Shown piece by piece: positions 40,301 to 49,409 of a stretch of 64,000 bases of DNA. The position numbers and the translations under genes were made by a program. The notes under the pieces were generated by a model. The model was not told the origin of the DNA, did not search any database, and saw nothing but the letters and a program-made list of their open reading frames with translations. The stretch lies in assembly GCA_027485615.1 (NCBI GenBank), contig JAIXQS010000144.1, forward strand, positions 62,001 through 126,000, written 5' to 3'. The DNA is from Verrucomicrobiaceae bacterium (GTDB lineage: Bacteria; Verrucomicrobiota; Verrucomicrobiia; Verrucomicrobiales; Akkermansiaceae). The first letter of the stretch is position 1; each line of letters begins with the position of its first letter.

Positions 40301-40633
40301 CAGGCTCTCGCGCTGATGAACGATCCGCAATTCGTGGAGGCCACCAGAAACCTCGCCGCCAAGGCTTTGTCCGAACAGCAGGGCTTCGATGCGCGCCTCG
40401 ACCTGATTTCCCTGCGCCTGCTGAACCGGAAATTCGACACGGCGGAACGCGAAGTGGTGAAGTCCACACTCGACGCCGCGCTGGCGCATTACACCGCCAA
40501 ACCCGAGGAGGCGCGGCTCGCCATCGCTACGGGCGAAACGAAAGCCCCCGAAACGATCCCGGCCCCCGAACTCGCCGCCTGGTCGCTTGTGGCGAGCCAG
40601 CTCTTCAACCTCGACGAAACCGTAACCCGCTAA
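37382..40633 (+). CDS. Planctomycete-type cytochrome c domain / DUF1549 / LamG-like / DUF1553 lipoprotein
   Basis: Lipobox LLAAGC, IQPILSEYCYHCHGPDAGTRRPDKEPLRLD (PSCyt1), WSDKPVDGFIFEKLAEAGLEPTAADDARRFHRRLSLDLTGLPP (DUF1549), LamG-like middle, DUF1553 C-terminus (MNRLWANFFGTGIVETAGDFG). Confidence 0.92.
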   Translation: MKPFPMKALYPFAAFAALLAAGCKEKTIVFLNESEAVAEQSGAKATGVLPEVVSFNEHIQPILSEYCYHCHGPDAGTRRPDKEPLRLDIEEHAFQMRDFGATVMIKGKPDESELIRVIKSKDKSEVMPPPESHKTMGAREIALLEKWVEQGAEYEGHWSYEPVVRAEAPKNKWSDKPVDGFIFEKLAEAGLEPTAADDARRFHRRLSLDLTGLPPEPAETDAFVAAYEKDTEAAVSAEADRMLASIQSAEHFARHWLDAARYADTHGIHIDNYRAIWPYRDWVVQAFHKNMKWDQFTTEQLAGDLLPDRTLDQHVATGFLRSLATTGEGGAIGEEYDAIYATDRVDTMGGIWLGLTASCASCHDHKFDPFSTKEFYQFTAFFRNNTMSALDGNNAEHAPAIFVPLHEDREKWTQIQSSVQAVNGQLAARRKAADADFQNWISTAAQATAQETDSTLAIHLPLMETEGNIKGTVNGKPQEWPAAPKRIDGPLGKAITVSGGDIPLGDIGNFSRGDQVSYGGFIRIDGRAKEVTGSVIAKMDSANGFRGWDLYLENGQPGAHIIDSWDKSANKMLSPTMLKPGTWFHVMVVFDGTLAGHQTMSIFVDGKRVGAGANPNTVGGTLETTVPLRLGSREGGDSKLNGNVSLQDFRFYRKKLTEAEISHIANAGMIDTWVKIPQNERTKEQNNALAEHYFTSVDAPSLDLLREKDKLTAADSEIRKRGSATLVFEEKKEEPFAHILTRGAYTSKGEKVFPGTPAMLPPMPEGAPKNRLGLAKWLNDPKNPLPARVTMNRLWANFFGTGIVETAGDFGIMGARPTHPKLLDWLASEFVSSGWDYRHMAKTIATSKSYRQAGTISPEKLEKDYSNALLSRGPRLRLDAEQLRDLSLAAAGSLSPKVGGAPVKPYQPEGIWEAVAMPQSNTKNYKPDTGEALYRRSIYTMWKRTAAPPTMEILDAPTRETFCLKRSRTNTPLQALALMNDPQFVEATRNLAAKALSEQQGFDARLDLISLRLLNRKFDTAEREVVKSTLDAALAHYTAKPEEARLAIATGETKAPETIPAPELAAWSLVASQLFNLDETVTR

Positions 40634-40639
40634 ACTACG

Positions 40640-42097
40640 ATGAATCCAGTGGACATTTACAACCAGGCCTACACCCGCCGCCAGTTCTTCCGGAAATCCG
40701 GCACCGGCCTCGGCGTCGCCGCGATGGCCTCGCTGATCGGCGAGAAAAGTTTCGCCGCTTCTCAGCCCGCGGGCGGCGTGGCCTTCCCACAGTTCGCCCC
40801 GAAGGCGAAGCGCGCGATCTACATCTCGCTGATCGGCGCGCCTTCGCAGTTCGAGACCTTCGACTACAAGCCGGAACTGGTGAAACGGTTTAAGGAAGAC
40901 CTCAAGGGCTATCTCGCCAAGGAGGGCGAGCGCCTCACCGGCATGACCTCGGGCCAGGCCGCCTTTCCCATCGCGCCCGCCCGCGTCAAGTTCAACCAGC
41001 ACGGCCAGTCCGGCACCTGGATCAGCGATTTCCTGCCATGGCACGGGAAAATGGCGGACGACCTCTGCATCATCAAATCCATGCACACGGATGCGATCAA
41101 CCATGAGCCCGCCAACCAGCTCATCTGCACCGGCTCGATGGTCAACGGCAAGGCCTCCATCGGTTCGTGGCTGTCATACGGCCTTGGGTCGATGAACAAT
41201 GATCTTCCCGCTTTCGTCGTCCTCCACGCGAAGCACACCTCGCCCTACGCGAACGTGCAGGCGATCTCGAACAGGCTCTGGGGCTCCGCCTATCTGCCCG
41301 GCAAGCACGCCGGCGTTTCGCTCCGCTCGCTGGGCGATCCCGTCCTTTTCCTCAAGGACAACCCCGGCGTCTCCACGGAAATGCGCCGCAAGATGCTCGA
41401 CGGCCTCGGCAAGCTCAACATGAAGTCCTACGACGCCATCGGAGACCCCGAGATCCAGAACCGCGTCCAGCAATACGAGATGGCTTTCCGGATGCAGTCC
41501 TCCGTGCCCGAGCTCGCCGACCTTTCCGGCGAAGCCGAGCACACCTACCAGCTCTACGGTGAGGACAGCAAGACCCGCGGCAGCTTCGCGAACTCCGCGC
41601 TCATGGCCCGCAGGCTCTTGGAAAGGGGCGTCCGCTTCGTGCAGATTTTTCACCGCGGTTGGGATCAGCACGGCAGCCTTCCACGCGATCTCGCCTCCCA
41701 GTGCAAGGACGTCGATCAGGGCTGCTACGGCCTGATCCAGGACCTGAAAATGCGCGGGATGCTCGAGGACACCCTGGTCATCTGGGGCGGCGAGTTTGGC
41801 CGCACGGTCTATTCGCAAGGCGCCCTCACCGAGGACAACTACGGCCGCGACCACCATCCGCGCTGCTTCAGCATCTGGATGGCCGGCGGCGGCATCAAGG
41901 GCGGCCAGGTCTATGGGGAAACCGATGAGCTGAGCTACAACATCACCAAGGATCCCGTCCACATCCGCGACCTCCACGCCACCATTCTCCACGCCCTCGG
42001 CATCGAGCACGAACGCCTCACCTACAAGTTCCAAGGCCTCGACCAGCGCCTCACCGGCGTCCTGCCCGCGAAGGTCATCAAGGAGCTTTTCGCTTAG
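40640..42097 (+). CDS. DUF1501 family protein with N-terminal Tat-like signal
   Basis: RRQFFRKSGTGLGVAAMASL; KRAIYISLIGAPSQFETFDYKPEL; VIWGGEFGRTVYSQG...YGRDHHPRCFSIWMAGGGIKGG. Confidence 0.92.
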   Translation: MNPVDIYNQAYTRRQFFRKSGTGLGVAAMASLIGEKSFAASQPAGGVAFPQFAPKAKRAIYISLIGAPSQFETFDYKPELVKRFKEDLKGYLAKEGERLTGMTSGQAAFPIAPARVKFNQHGQSGTWISDFLPWHGKMADDLCIIKSMHTDAINHEPANQLICTGSMVNGKASIGSWLSYGLGSMNNDLPAFVVLHAKHTSPYANVQAISNRLWGSAYLPGKHAGVSLRSLGDPVLFLKDNPGVSTEMRRKMLDGLGKLNMKSYDAIGDPEIQNRVQQYEMAFRMQSSVPELADLSGEAEHTYQLYGEDSKTRGSFANSALMARRLLERGVRFVQIFHRGWDQHGSLPRDLASQCKDVDQGCYGLIQDLKMRGMLEDTLVIWGGEFGRTVYSQGALTEDNYGRDHHPRCFSIWMAGGGIKGGQVYGETDELSYNITKDPVHIRDLHATILHALGIEHERLTYKFQGLDQRLTGVLPAKVIKELFA

Positions 42098-42320
42098 GGT
42101 CTCCTGGCAAGGTCATCCCCGGTTGTGATTTTTCCGATGGATGCTGATCATACGAGATTGGCGGATCGCGAAGCATGCCCCGGCAGGGGCGCGGGAGCGT
42201 AGCCGGGGGTGCAGCAAAGCGAAACCCCCGGACATGCGGCGCAGGGGGTTTTGGCGGGCAAGGGTGGGACACCGCCACCCGCTCCGCTCCCGCCGCAGCC
42301 CGATACGGCATGGCGGGATT

Positions 42321-42540
42321 GCGATGTGGAGAGCACCGGAGTATGTCATGGCTATGCCGCCGGGCGATGTGTCGTCGCCGGAGGGCGATGTGGACACCAC
42401 AGGAGGGTGATGTGGACACCACCGGAGAACGATGTGGACAGCACCGGAGAATGATGTGGACGGCACCGGAGGGCGATGTGGACAGCACCGGGGGCGATCT
42501 GGCTATGCCGGAGTGCGATCTGGCGGGAACCGGAGGATGA
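42321..42540. repeat. Intergenic 21-22 bp minisatellite (consensus ~cgatgtggacaccaccggaggg)
   Basis: Successive units cgatgtggacaccacaggaggg / tgatgtggacaccaccggagaa / cgatgtggacagcaccggagaa / tgatgtggacggcaccggaggg / cgatgtggacagcaccggggg / cgatctggctatgccggagtg / cgatctggcgggaaccggagga. Confidence 0.9.
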
Positions 42541-42734
42541 TGTTTTCGGGATGCGTTTTCCCGAAAGTCACAGGTCGTCCCCAGTTTCTCGCCGGGCATC
42601 AGCTCGTCGAGCGCCTGGACGTATTCCTTGGCGCGGAAAGCCCCGGGATCAACCGTCAAATCCCGCTTACTTTCCGCGCGATGATGCGTAGGTATTCTTG
42701 TTTCACGGGGCGATCAAGCGGTGTAGTGTGGGGC

Positions 42735-43193
42735 ATGAAAAAGATCCTCGCCGCCGTTGATTTCTCAAACTCCACCGCCGGAGTGGTGAACACCGCCGCC
42801 GAAATGGCGAAGGCTTTCGGAGCCGAGCTGCACCTGCTCCACGTCATCGAGCCGGAGCCGACCTACACGGCCTACGGTTTCACGCCGGATGAGTTCCCGG
42901 CGGTCCAAACCTTCCACCACGACACCCGCGCCCGCGCGCAAAAGACCCTCGATGAAACGGCAGCGAAAGTGGCCACCGCGGATTTCAAGCCCATCACCCA
43001 CCTTGGCGATGGCAGCCCGCTGCACGTCCTCGTGGAAGCGGTGCAGACCATCGGCGCGGATCTTGTCGTGCTCGGTTCCCACGGACACGGCGTGGTCGCT
43101 TCGCTTCTGCTCGGCAGCGTCGCGGAGGGAATGGTGCGGAAATCCATTGTACCCACGCTTGTGGTGCCGGCGGGGAAAGCGGAGTGGGCGTGA
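42735..43193 (+). CDS. Universal stress protein (UspA family)
   Basis: MKKILAAVDFSNSTAGVVNTAAEMAKAFGAELHLLHVIEPE; GSHGHGVVASLLLGSVAEGMVRKSIVPTLVVP. Confidence 0.93.
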   Translation: MKKILAAVDFSNSTAGVVNTAAEMAKAFGAELHLLHVIEPEPTYTAYGFTPDEFPAVQTFHHDTRARAQKTLDETAAKVATADFKPITHLGDGSPLHVLVEAVQTIGADLVVLGSHGHGVVASLLLGSVAEGMVRKSIVPTLVVPAGKAEWA

Positions 43194-43194
43194 A

Positions 43195-44295
43195 TCAGAA
43201 ATCGCTGTCCGGATGCAGCTGGTGGTATTTGATCGCCTCCACGGCGACGGCGGCGGCGGTGCCGAAAATCGTTTCCACGCTGGCGGTGCGGGGCACCTGC
43301 GCGGCGGGGCGGGCGAGGCCGAGGATGATCTGTCCGTAATTCTGCGCGCCGCCGAGATGCTGGAGCAATTTCATCGAAATATGGGCGGCGTCTAGGTTCG
43401 GGAAAACCAGGACGTCGGCGATGTCGCGGTTCGCGGCGTCGGCCAGTTTTGTTTCCGCGGCGCGGGGGTCAACCGCCACATCCGCCTGCAGCTCGCCGTC
43501 GAGGCGGATGTCGAGGAATTCCCTAGCGATGCGGTCTTGCGCCAGCGCGGCGGCGGCGGAGACCTTGCGCGCCTCCGGCGTTGTCGAGGAACCTTTCGTG
43601 GAGTGGCTCAGCAGCGCGACGACCGGCGTCCGCCCGAGGAAATGGTGAGCGAGTTTCCCCGTCTCGATCGCGATGGTGGACAGCAGACTCACATCGGGAT
43701 CCGGGTTCAGGCCCGTGTCCGTAAGGAAAATCACCCGATCATCCCCGAGCAGCGGGAAATGCGGAGCCATCAGCACCGTCACGCCGAAGATGCGGTCGAT
43801 GCCAGCCTGCGGCTTGATGTTGTGGAGCAGGGCGCGGAAATAAGAGGCGGGGATCGCCTGGTTGCCGCCGACGATGGCGTCGGCGTGGCCGTATTGCACC
43901 ATCATTGCGCCGAAATAATGCGGGCGGGCGATGGTTTGCGCCGTATCGACCTGGCCGCTCGCCCGGTATCGCGCCATGTTTTCGGCACGTTTCACGAAAA
44001 GGGGCAGATCCGATGAGGTTTTCGGATCAATGACGCGCACGAAATTGAGCGGGACGCCATGCTCCGCAGCGAGCGTACGAATGCGCGCGACATTGCCCAG
44101 CAGGATGGGCGCGACGGCCTCCAGCGCGACCATCCGCGCCGCCGCTTGGATCACGCGGATATCCTCGCCCTCGGTAAAAACGACCCGTTTCGGATGGCTC
44201 TGGAGCTGTTCGATGAGATGGCGGGTGACCTTGTTGGGAGCCGCGGGAATGGAATCAGGCATGGGGAAAATCGGTTCGGGCGTGGTGGCGATCAT
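43195..44295 (-). CDS. pta: Phosphate acetyltransferase
   Basis: RVVFTEGEDIRVIQAAARM, ADAIVGGNQAIPASYFRALLHNIKP, ALLSHSTKGS, LVFPNLDAAHISMKLLQHLGGAQNYGQIILGLARPAAQVPRTA. Confidence 0.93.
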   Translation of the reverse strand: MIATTPEPIFPMPDSIPAAPNKVTRHLIEQLQSHPKRVVFTEGEDIRVIQAAARMVALEAVAPILLGNVARIRTLAAEHGVPLNFVRVIDPKTSSDLPLFVKRAENMARYRASGQVDTAQTIARPHYFGAMMVQYGHADAIVGGNQAIPASYFRALLHNIKPQAGIDRIFGVTVLMAPHFPLLGDDRVIFLTDTGLNPDPDVSLLSTIAIETGKLAHHFLGRTPVVALLSHSTKGSSTTPEARKVSAAAALAQDRIAREFLDIRLDGELQADVAVDPRAAETKLADAANRDIADVLVFPNLDAAHISMKLLQHLGGAQNYGQIILGLARPAAQVPRTASVETIFGTAAAVAVEAIKYHQLHPDSDF

Positions 44296-44331
44296 GGGCT
44301 GCCGCGATGGCGGAATCAACACCCGAGATTC

Positions 44332-44790
44332 CTACCGCTGGTTGAAGCGAGACATTTCACGCTGTGCCTCGCGCAGCTCGACCTTTTCCTTCAGGTCCTG
44401 GCGCTGGTCGGAGTGGGTCTTGCCCTTGCCGACGCCGATCTCGACCTTCACGCGGCGATCTTTCCAATACATCCGCAGCAGCGGGAGAGAACAGCCTTTG
44501 ATGGCGGTTTCGGCGGCGAGCTTGAGGATCTCGCGCTTGTGGAGAAGCAGGCGGCGGGGGCGCTTGGCGGTGTGGTTGAACCACTCGCCGGCCGTTTGCC
44601 AAGGCTGGATGTCGCAGCCGTAGAGAAAAACCTGATGGCCTTCCACGCGCGCGAAGGCGTCGGAAACGTTGATCTTGCCGGCGCGGATCGACTTGACCTC
44701 GGTGCCTTTCAGCTCAAGACCCGCCTCGTATTTGTCGAGGATGTGGAAATCCCGGCCGGCCTTGCGGTTCGTTGCGATCTCGGCGCTCAT
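44332..44790 (-). CDS. smpB: SsrA-binding protein
   Basis: IATNRKAGRDFHILDKYEAGLELKGTEVKSIRAGKINVSDAFARV; LLLHKREI; GKGKTHSDQR. Confidence 0.96.
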   Translation of the reverse strand: MSAEIATNRKAGRDFHILDKYEAGLELKGTEVKSIRAGKINVSDAFARVEGHQVFLYGCDIQPWQTAGEWFNHTAKRPRRLLLHKREILKLAAETAIKGCSLPLLRMYWKDRRVKVEIGVGKGKTHSDQRQDLKEKVELREAQREMSRFNQR

Positions 44791-44821
44791 GGCCTGCGGG
44801 GAATGAACCGGGTGCTCCGGA

Positions 44822-45115
44822 TCAGATCGACATCGGTTTGTCGATCAGCCGGATCTTGCCCTCGATGATCTCGGTCAGCGCGATATCCGCCGCACCCATG
44901 CTCGGGCGCGTCGGGATCAGCGGCGAGCGCCCGCTGTTGAGCTGGCGGACGCGTTGGGAGACGAGGTTGATGAGAACCAGTGGGTCGGTGACAATTTCTG
45001 CAGCCTGTTCGACAAGATCGCTTTTCATGGTGGAGCCGGGAAGTTGCGAAGTGGGCTCTGCCTGACCGAAAGAGACGATGTTCTCGGGGACGGTTGGCTG
45101 GGCTTTTTCGCTCAA
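44822..45115 (-). CDS. rpoZ: RNA polymerase omega subunit-like protein
   Basis: DLVEQAAEIVTDPLVLINLVSQRVRQLNSGRSPLI...DIALTEIIEGKI. Confidence 0.8.
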   Translation of the reverse strand: MSEKAQPTVPENIVSFGQAEPTSQLPGSTMKSDLVEQAAEIVTDPLVLINLVSQRVRQLNSGRSPLIPTRPSMGAADIALTEIIEGKIRLIDKPMSI

Positions 45116-45209
45116 AACAAAGGGTGGTGGACGGTGGCGGGCTGGGTGTGAAACCAGAGATTCACGGTCATTGCAAGTCCAATCTCGGCTGTTTCGGGCA
45201 TTTTTGTCA

Positions 45210-45602
45210 TTACGGCATCAGGTCGATGCCGAATTTCCGCAGGACGACGACCGTGATCCAGAAAAAGCCCGTGGTGAGCGCACAGTTCGCGGCGAGGGCG
45301 GGCCAGAACGCCCAGCCATGGCGCAGCATCCACGGCAGGATCAGGAACATGGGCAAGGTCGGTAACACAAACCAGAAAGTGCCCTCCGCGTGGCCGGCGA
45401 TCTTCGCGGAAGGCTGGCCGCCGTGCCACATCCAGATCATCGCCAGCAACGAGGTGAGCGGCAGTGCGATCAGGAGCGCGGAAAGCTTGTCGCTGAAAAG
45501 CTGGATCTTGTTGACGAACAGGATGATGACCGCCGTCAGCAGGACTTTCATGATGTCGAAAGGCGTGAAGGAGAGGAATTCCCATAGGGATGGCTTGCTC
45601 AT
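45210..45602 (-). CDS. DUF3147-like small membrane protein
   Basis: Four TM segments; PLTSLLAMIWMWHGGQPSAKIAGHAEGTFWFVLPTLPMF. Confidence 0.6.
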   Translation of the reverse strand: MSKPSLWEFLSFTPFDIMKVLLTAVIILFVNKIQLFSDKLSALLIALPLTSLLAMIWMWHGGQPSAKIAGHAEGTFWFVLPTLPMFLILPWMLRHGWAFWPALAANCALTTGFFWITVVVLRKFGIDLMP

Positions 45603-45689
45603 GGCGGGATTTTCCGGCGCGGCGGGCGCGCTTCAACATAAAACGCGGGAAAGTTGACCCTCCGGCGCTTTTGGCTAAAGTCGGCGCAT

Positions 45690-46139
45690 ATGACCGCTGC
45701 CGAACTCGCCGCAAAAATCCTCGACGCCATGCTCGGGCACCTCGGGCTCGCCGCCGAAATCCAGATCCAGGACACCGAGGACGGGCCCACACTCCAGATC
45801 TTTTCCTCCGAAAAGGAAACGATCATCGGCGACAACGGTGACCGCCTCGACGATTTCCAATACCTTGTGAACCGCATCCTCCGTCGCCAGATGCCGGACG
45901 CGGTGCGGGTGAAGGTGGATTGCGAGCATTTCCGCTCCATGCAGGAAGATGAGCTCCACAAGGAGGTGCGCGAACTCATCGGGCTGGTGAAAACCCAGCG
46001 GAAGACCTACCGCATGCGCCCGCTCAACGCCTACTACCGCCGCCTCGCCTACAACGTGATCGCCGAGGACAGCGGAGTCACCGCCGCCTCACCGCCGGGC
46101 GATGACCGCCTCAAGCGCATTAGCATTTCCCCGAAATAA
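45690..46139 (+). CDS. Jag-like KH/R3H-type RNA-binding protein
   Basis: IIGDNGDRLDDFQYLVNRILRRQ (KH-like), RPLNAYYRRLAYNVIAEDSGVTAAS (R3H-like). Confidence 0.75.
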   Translation: MTAAELAAKILDAMLGHLGLAAEIQIQDTEDGPTLQIFSSEKETIIGDNGDRLDDFQYLVNRILRRQMPDAVRVKVDCEHFRSMQEDELHKEVRELIGLVKTQRKTYRMRPLNAYYRRLAYNVIAEDSGVTAASPPGDDRLKRISISPK

Positions 46140-46147
46140 TCCCGCCC

Positions 46148-46615
46148 ATGAAATCATTCCTCTTCGATTGCGGCACCCGCGATTCCACCGCCTCCCTCGG
46201 CATCCTTTTCCTCCGCGTTTGCACAGGCCTGATGATGTTTTTCGGCCACGGGCTCGGCAAGATCCAGGGCTTTGCGAAAATGAAAGACGGCTTCCCCGTG
46301 CCGGACTTTTTCCCGCTGAAATACATGTCGCCACCGGTGAGCCTGATGGCAACGATCGGCGCGGAGGTCGTATGCTCGATCTTGATCATCCTCGGTCTCG
46401 CCACCCGCCCCGCCGCATTCATTTTCGCCTTCACCATGGTCGTTGCGGCCTTCGGAATCCTTGGCAGCGCCCCATGGTTCATTCCTGCCGGAATCGGTCC
46501 GAAAGAGGGTCCCGTCCTCTACCTCATCCCCGCCATCGCCATCCTCCTCACCGGAGCCGGCCAATTTTCCCTTGATGCCTCCATCCTAAAGGAACGCCGC
46601 CGCAAGAAGTGGTGA
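46148..46615 (+). CDS. DoxX family membrane protein
   Basis: LGILFLRVCTGLMMFFGHGLGKIQGF, four TM segments. Confidence 0.85.
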   Translation: MKSFLFDCGTRDSTASLGILFLRVCTGLMMFFGHGLGKIQGFAKMKDGFPVPDFFPLKYMSPPVSLMATIGAEVVCSILIILGLATRPAAFIFAFTMVVAAFGILGSAPWFIPAGIGPKEGPVLYLIPAIAILLTGAGQFSLDASILKERRRKKW

Positions 46616-46630
46616 GCCTCTTCTTGAAGG

Positions 46631-46654
46631 TTGAATTTTGAATTTTGAATTTTG
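46631..46654. repeat. Heptamer repeat (gaatttt)x3 abutting the thioesterase start codon
   Basis: ttgaattttgaattttgaattttgg; ORF begins at TTG 46652. Confidence 0.8.
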
Positions 46655-46996
46655 GAAACGCACCGCCTCGTCCTTCCCGGAGACCTGAACCACTACGGTT
46701 CGCTCTTCGGCGGCCGGTTGCTCTCATGGGTCGATGAGGCCGCGTGGATCGCCGCGTCGGCGGAGTTCCCGCACTGCCAGTTCGTCACCATCGCCATGGA
46801 CAAGGTCGAGTTCCGCCACGGCGTGGGCGACGGCACGATCCTCCGCATCGCCTGTGAGCGGACGAAAAAGGGAAACACCTCCGTGACCTACCAAGTCCGC
46901 GTCTCCGATGCGAAGAACGCGCCCGAAGTCCCCGTTTTCCAAACGAACGTCACCTTCGTATCGGTAAATGACCGCGGCGAGAAACGGGCGATTTGA
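46652..46996 (+). CDS. Acyl-CoA thioesterase (hotdog fold)
   Basis: METHRLVLPGDLNHYGSLFGGRLLSWVDEAAWIAA; TTG start. Confidence 0.85.
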   Translation: METHRLVLPGDLNHYGSLFGGRLLSWVDEAAWIAASAEFPHCQFVTIAMDKVEFRHGVGDGTILRIACERTKKGNTSVTYQVRVSDAKNAPEVPVFQTNVTFVSVNDRGEKRAI

Positions 46997-47005
46997 TTCC
47001 GGCAG

Positions 47006-48577
47006 ATGCTCCACACCATCGATATCGTCCTGCCGCTGGAGGTTTCCGAAGACTTGGAAGCCCAGCGTGGTGCAGCGGCGCGGACGCTCGGGGTTTCGCC
47101 GGATCGGGTGCGGGGTTTGCGATTGCGGAAACATTCCATTGATGCCCGGCAGAGACAGGTGAAGGTGCAGCTCCGGCTCGAGGTGGCGGTGGATGAGGAG
47201 TTGGCCGAGGAGCCCGCACCCGTGTGGTCGGCTCCGGCGCTTGCGAATGATGCGAAGCGGGTGCTGATCATCGGTGCGGGGCCGGCGGGGCTGTTCGCGG
47301 CGCTGCGTTGCCTGGAGCTGGGCGCGAAACCGATCATCCTGGAGCGCGGCAAGGACGCCTCGGCGCGGCGCTTCGATCTCGCCCCCATCCTCCGCGAGGG
47401 TCGCGTGATCGAGGACTCGAACTACTGCTTCGGCGAGGGCGGCGCGGGCACTTTTTCCGATGGGAAGCTTTACACCCGCGCCACGAAACGCGGGCCGGTG
47501 GCGGAGGTTTACCGTGTCCTCTGCGCTCACGGCGCCCCGGAAAAAATTCTGACCGACGCTCACCCGCATATCGGATCGAACCTTTTGCCGAACGTGGTCA
47601 AGGCGATCCGCGCGTCGATCCTCGCCCACGGCGGCGAAGTCCATTTCCACGCCAAGGTGAACGACCTGCTGATTTCCGGAGGGAAAATCCGCGGGGTCAC
47701 GACCACGGACGGCAGGGAATTTCTCGCCGACGCCACCATTCTCGCCACCGGCCACTCCGCGCGGGATATATACGCACTGCTCGCGGAAAAAAACATCCTG
47801 ATGGAGCACAAGCCCTTCGCGATCGGTTTCCGCATCGAGCACACCCAGCCGTTCATCGACAACTGCCAATACCACATCCCGGAAGGCCAGCCGCGCCCCG
47901 ACCTTTTGCCCGCCGCCCGCTACCGGCTCGCGACCAAGATCGCCGACCGCGGCGTGCATTCCTTCTGCATGTGCCCCGGCGGCTGGATCGTCCCGGCCGC
48001 GACGGCAGACGAGCAGGTGGTTGTCAACGGCATGTCGCTCTCCCGCCGCGATTCCCCCTTTGCGAATTCGGGCCTGGTGACAACCATCGAGCCCGAGGAC
48101 ATCGCGCATGGGATCCCGGAGCACGGCATCATGGCGGGCATCGCGTTCCAGGAAAAAATCGAGCGCACCGCAAAAAGCGCGGGCGGCAACAAATCCCTTG
48201 GCCAGATCGCCCCCGCGCAGCGCGCCGCCGACTATCTTTCCGGGAAAATTTCCGCCGATCTACCGGAAACATCGTACTTTCCCGGCCTCCACGCCGCTCC
48301 TTTGCATGAACTGCTGCCGAAAGCCGTGACCTCCCGCATCCGCGAAGGCCTGCGTCTCTTCGACCGCCAGATCCGCGGTTACGCCTCGCGCGAGGCCTTG
48401 CTGCTCGGCTTCGAGACCCGCACCTCCTCGCCCCTCCGCATCCCCCGCGACGCGGAAAGCCTCCAGCACCCGGAAATCGCCGGCCTTTTCCCCTGCGGCG
48501 AGGGCGCGGGCTACGCGGGCGGCATCGTCTCCGCCGCGCTGGATGGACTCAAGTGCGCAGAGGCTGCGGCCGGGTGA
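47006..48577 (+). CDS. FAD-dependent dehydrogenase
   Basis: VLIIGAGPAGLFAALRCLELGAKPIILERG; EGGAGTFSDGKLYTR; MCPGGWIVPAATADEQVVVNGMS; FPCGEGAGYAGGIVSAALDG. Confidence 0.9.
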   Translation: MLHTIDIVLPLEVSEDLEAQRGAAARTLGVSPDRVRGLRLRKHSIDARQRQVKVQLRLEVAVDEELAEEPAPVWSAPALANDAKRVLIIGAGPAGLFAALRCLELGAKPIILERGKDASARRFDLAPILREGRVIEDSNYCFGEGGAGTFSDGKLYTRATKRGPVAEVYRVLCAHGAPEKILTDAHPHIGSNLLPNVVKAIRASILAHGGEVHFHAKVNDLLISGGKIRGVTTTDGREFLADATILATGHSARDIYALLAEKNILMEHKPFAIGFRIEHTQPFIDNCQYHIPEGQPRPDLLPAARYRLATKIADRGVHSFCMCPGGWIVPAATADEQVVVNGMSLSRRDSPFANSGLVTTIEPEDIAHGIPEHGIMAGIAFQEKIERTAKSAGGNKSLGQIAPAQRAADYLSGKISADLPETSYFPGLHAAPLHELLPKAVTSRIREGLRLFDRQIRGYASREALLLGFETRTSSPLRIPRDAESLQHPEIAGLFPCGEGAGYAGGIVSAALDGLKCAEAAAG

Positions 48578-48721
48578 ATGTTCAACAACCTCTCACAAAA
48601 TCCACCCAACCAGGAAGCGCGATTTCCCCAGACCGCGTAGAATGGCCGGGCCGATGGCCGAAACGGGAAATTTTTTCGCGACCTGCCGCGCTACGGCGTC
48701 CATCCTCGCGCGCATCCCGCC

Positions 48722-49345
48722 ATGAACACCTTGCCGCGCCCGCCGATTTCCCAAGCCGAGTTCGTCCCTCCGCATTATTTCAGGCGGCTGGAGATGGCGG
48801 AGATCCGGAACGGGGAGCGGCCGCTGGAGATCGATCTGGGATGCGGTGACGGGTCGTTTCTCGTGGAGCTGGCGGGGCATCACCCGGAGCGGGATTTCAT
48901 CGGGGTGGAGAGGTTGCTGGGGCGCTGCAAGAAGGTGGCGAAGAAGATCCGGCGGGCGGGCACGGCCAACGCGCGCATCATGCGGCTGGATTCGAAATAT
49001 GTGGTGGAATGGCTGCTGCCTGCGGAGTCGGTTTCCCGCATCCACCTGTTGTGCCCGGATCCGTGGCCGAAGTTCAAGCACCGCCGCCGCCGCCTCGTGC
49101 AGATCCCTTTCCTGGAGGCGGTGAAAGCCGCACTGGAACCCGGCGGTGAATTCCTCTTCATGACGGATCATGAGGAATACTTCGAGGAGGCCTGTGGAAA
49201 AATCCGGGAGAGCGGGCGATTCGTGATCGAGCCGTGGGAGGAGGATTCGTTTTTCTACCCGAAGACGGATTTCCAGATCCAGTGGGAGGCGGCGGGGAAA
49301 TCGATGCACCGCATCCGCTGCGTGAGCGAAAAACAGGAAGATTGA
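48722..49345 (+). CDS. trmB: tRNA (guanine-N7)-methyltransferase
   Basis: LEIDLGCGDGSFLVELA, FIGVERL, LLCPDPWPKFKHRRRRLVQIPFL, LFMTDHEEYFEE. Confidence 0.95.
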   Translation: MNTLPRPPISQAEFVPPHYFRRLEMAEIRNGERPLEIDLGCGDGSFLVELAGHHPERDFIGVERLLGRCKKVAKKIRRAGTANARIMRLDSKYVVEWLLPAESVSRIHLLCPDPWPKFKHRRRRLVQIPFLEAVKAALEPGGEFLFMTDHEEYFEEACGKIRESGRFVIEPWEEDSFFYPKTDFQIQWEAAGKSMHRIRCVSEKQED

Positions 49346-49409
49346 GCGCTACCGGACGGGACGAATCGGGGCCTTACGGATCCATATCGGTGGATTCGAT
49401 ATCCGGGGC

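Noticed and set aside
42321-42540. Possible CRISPR array
   Set aside because: Units are adjacent 21-22 bp direct repeats with no unique spacers and no cas genes nearby; a minisatellite fits better.
42540-42659. Short minus-strand coding-like stretch (TVDPGAFRAKEYVQALDELMPGEKLGTTCDF) as a gene remnant
   Set aside because: Could be a pseudogene fragment but too short to assign to a family and it continues into the minisatellite.
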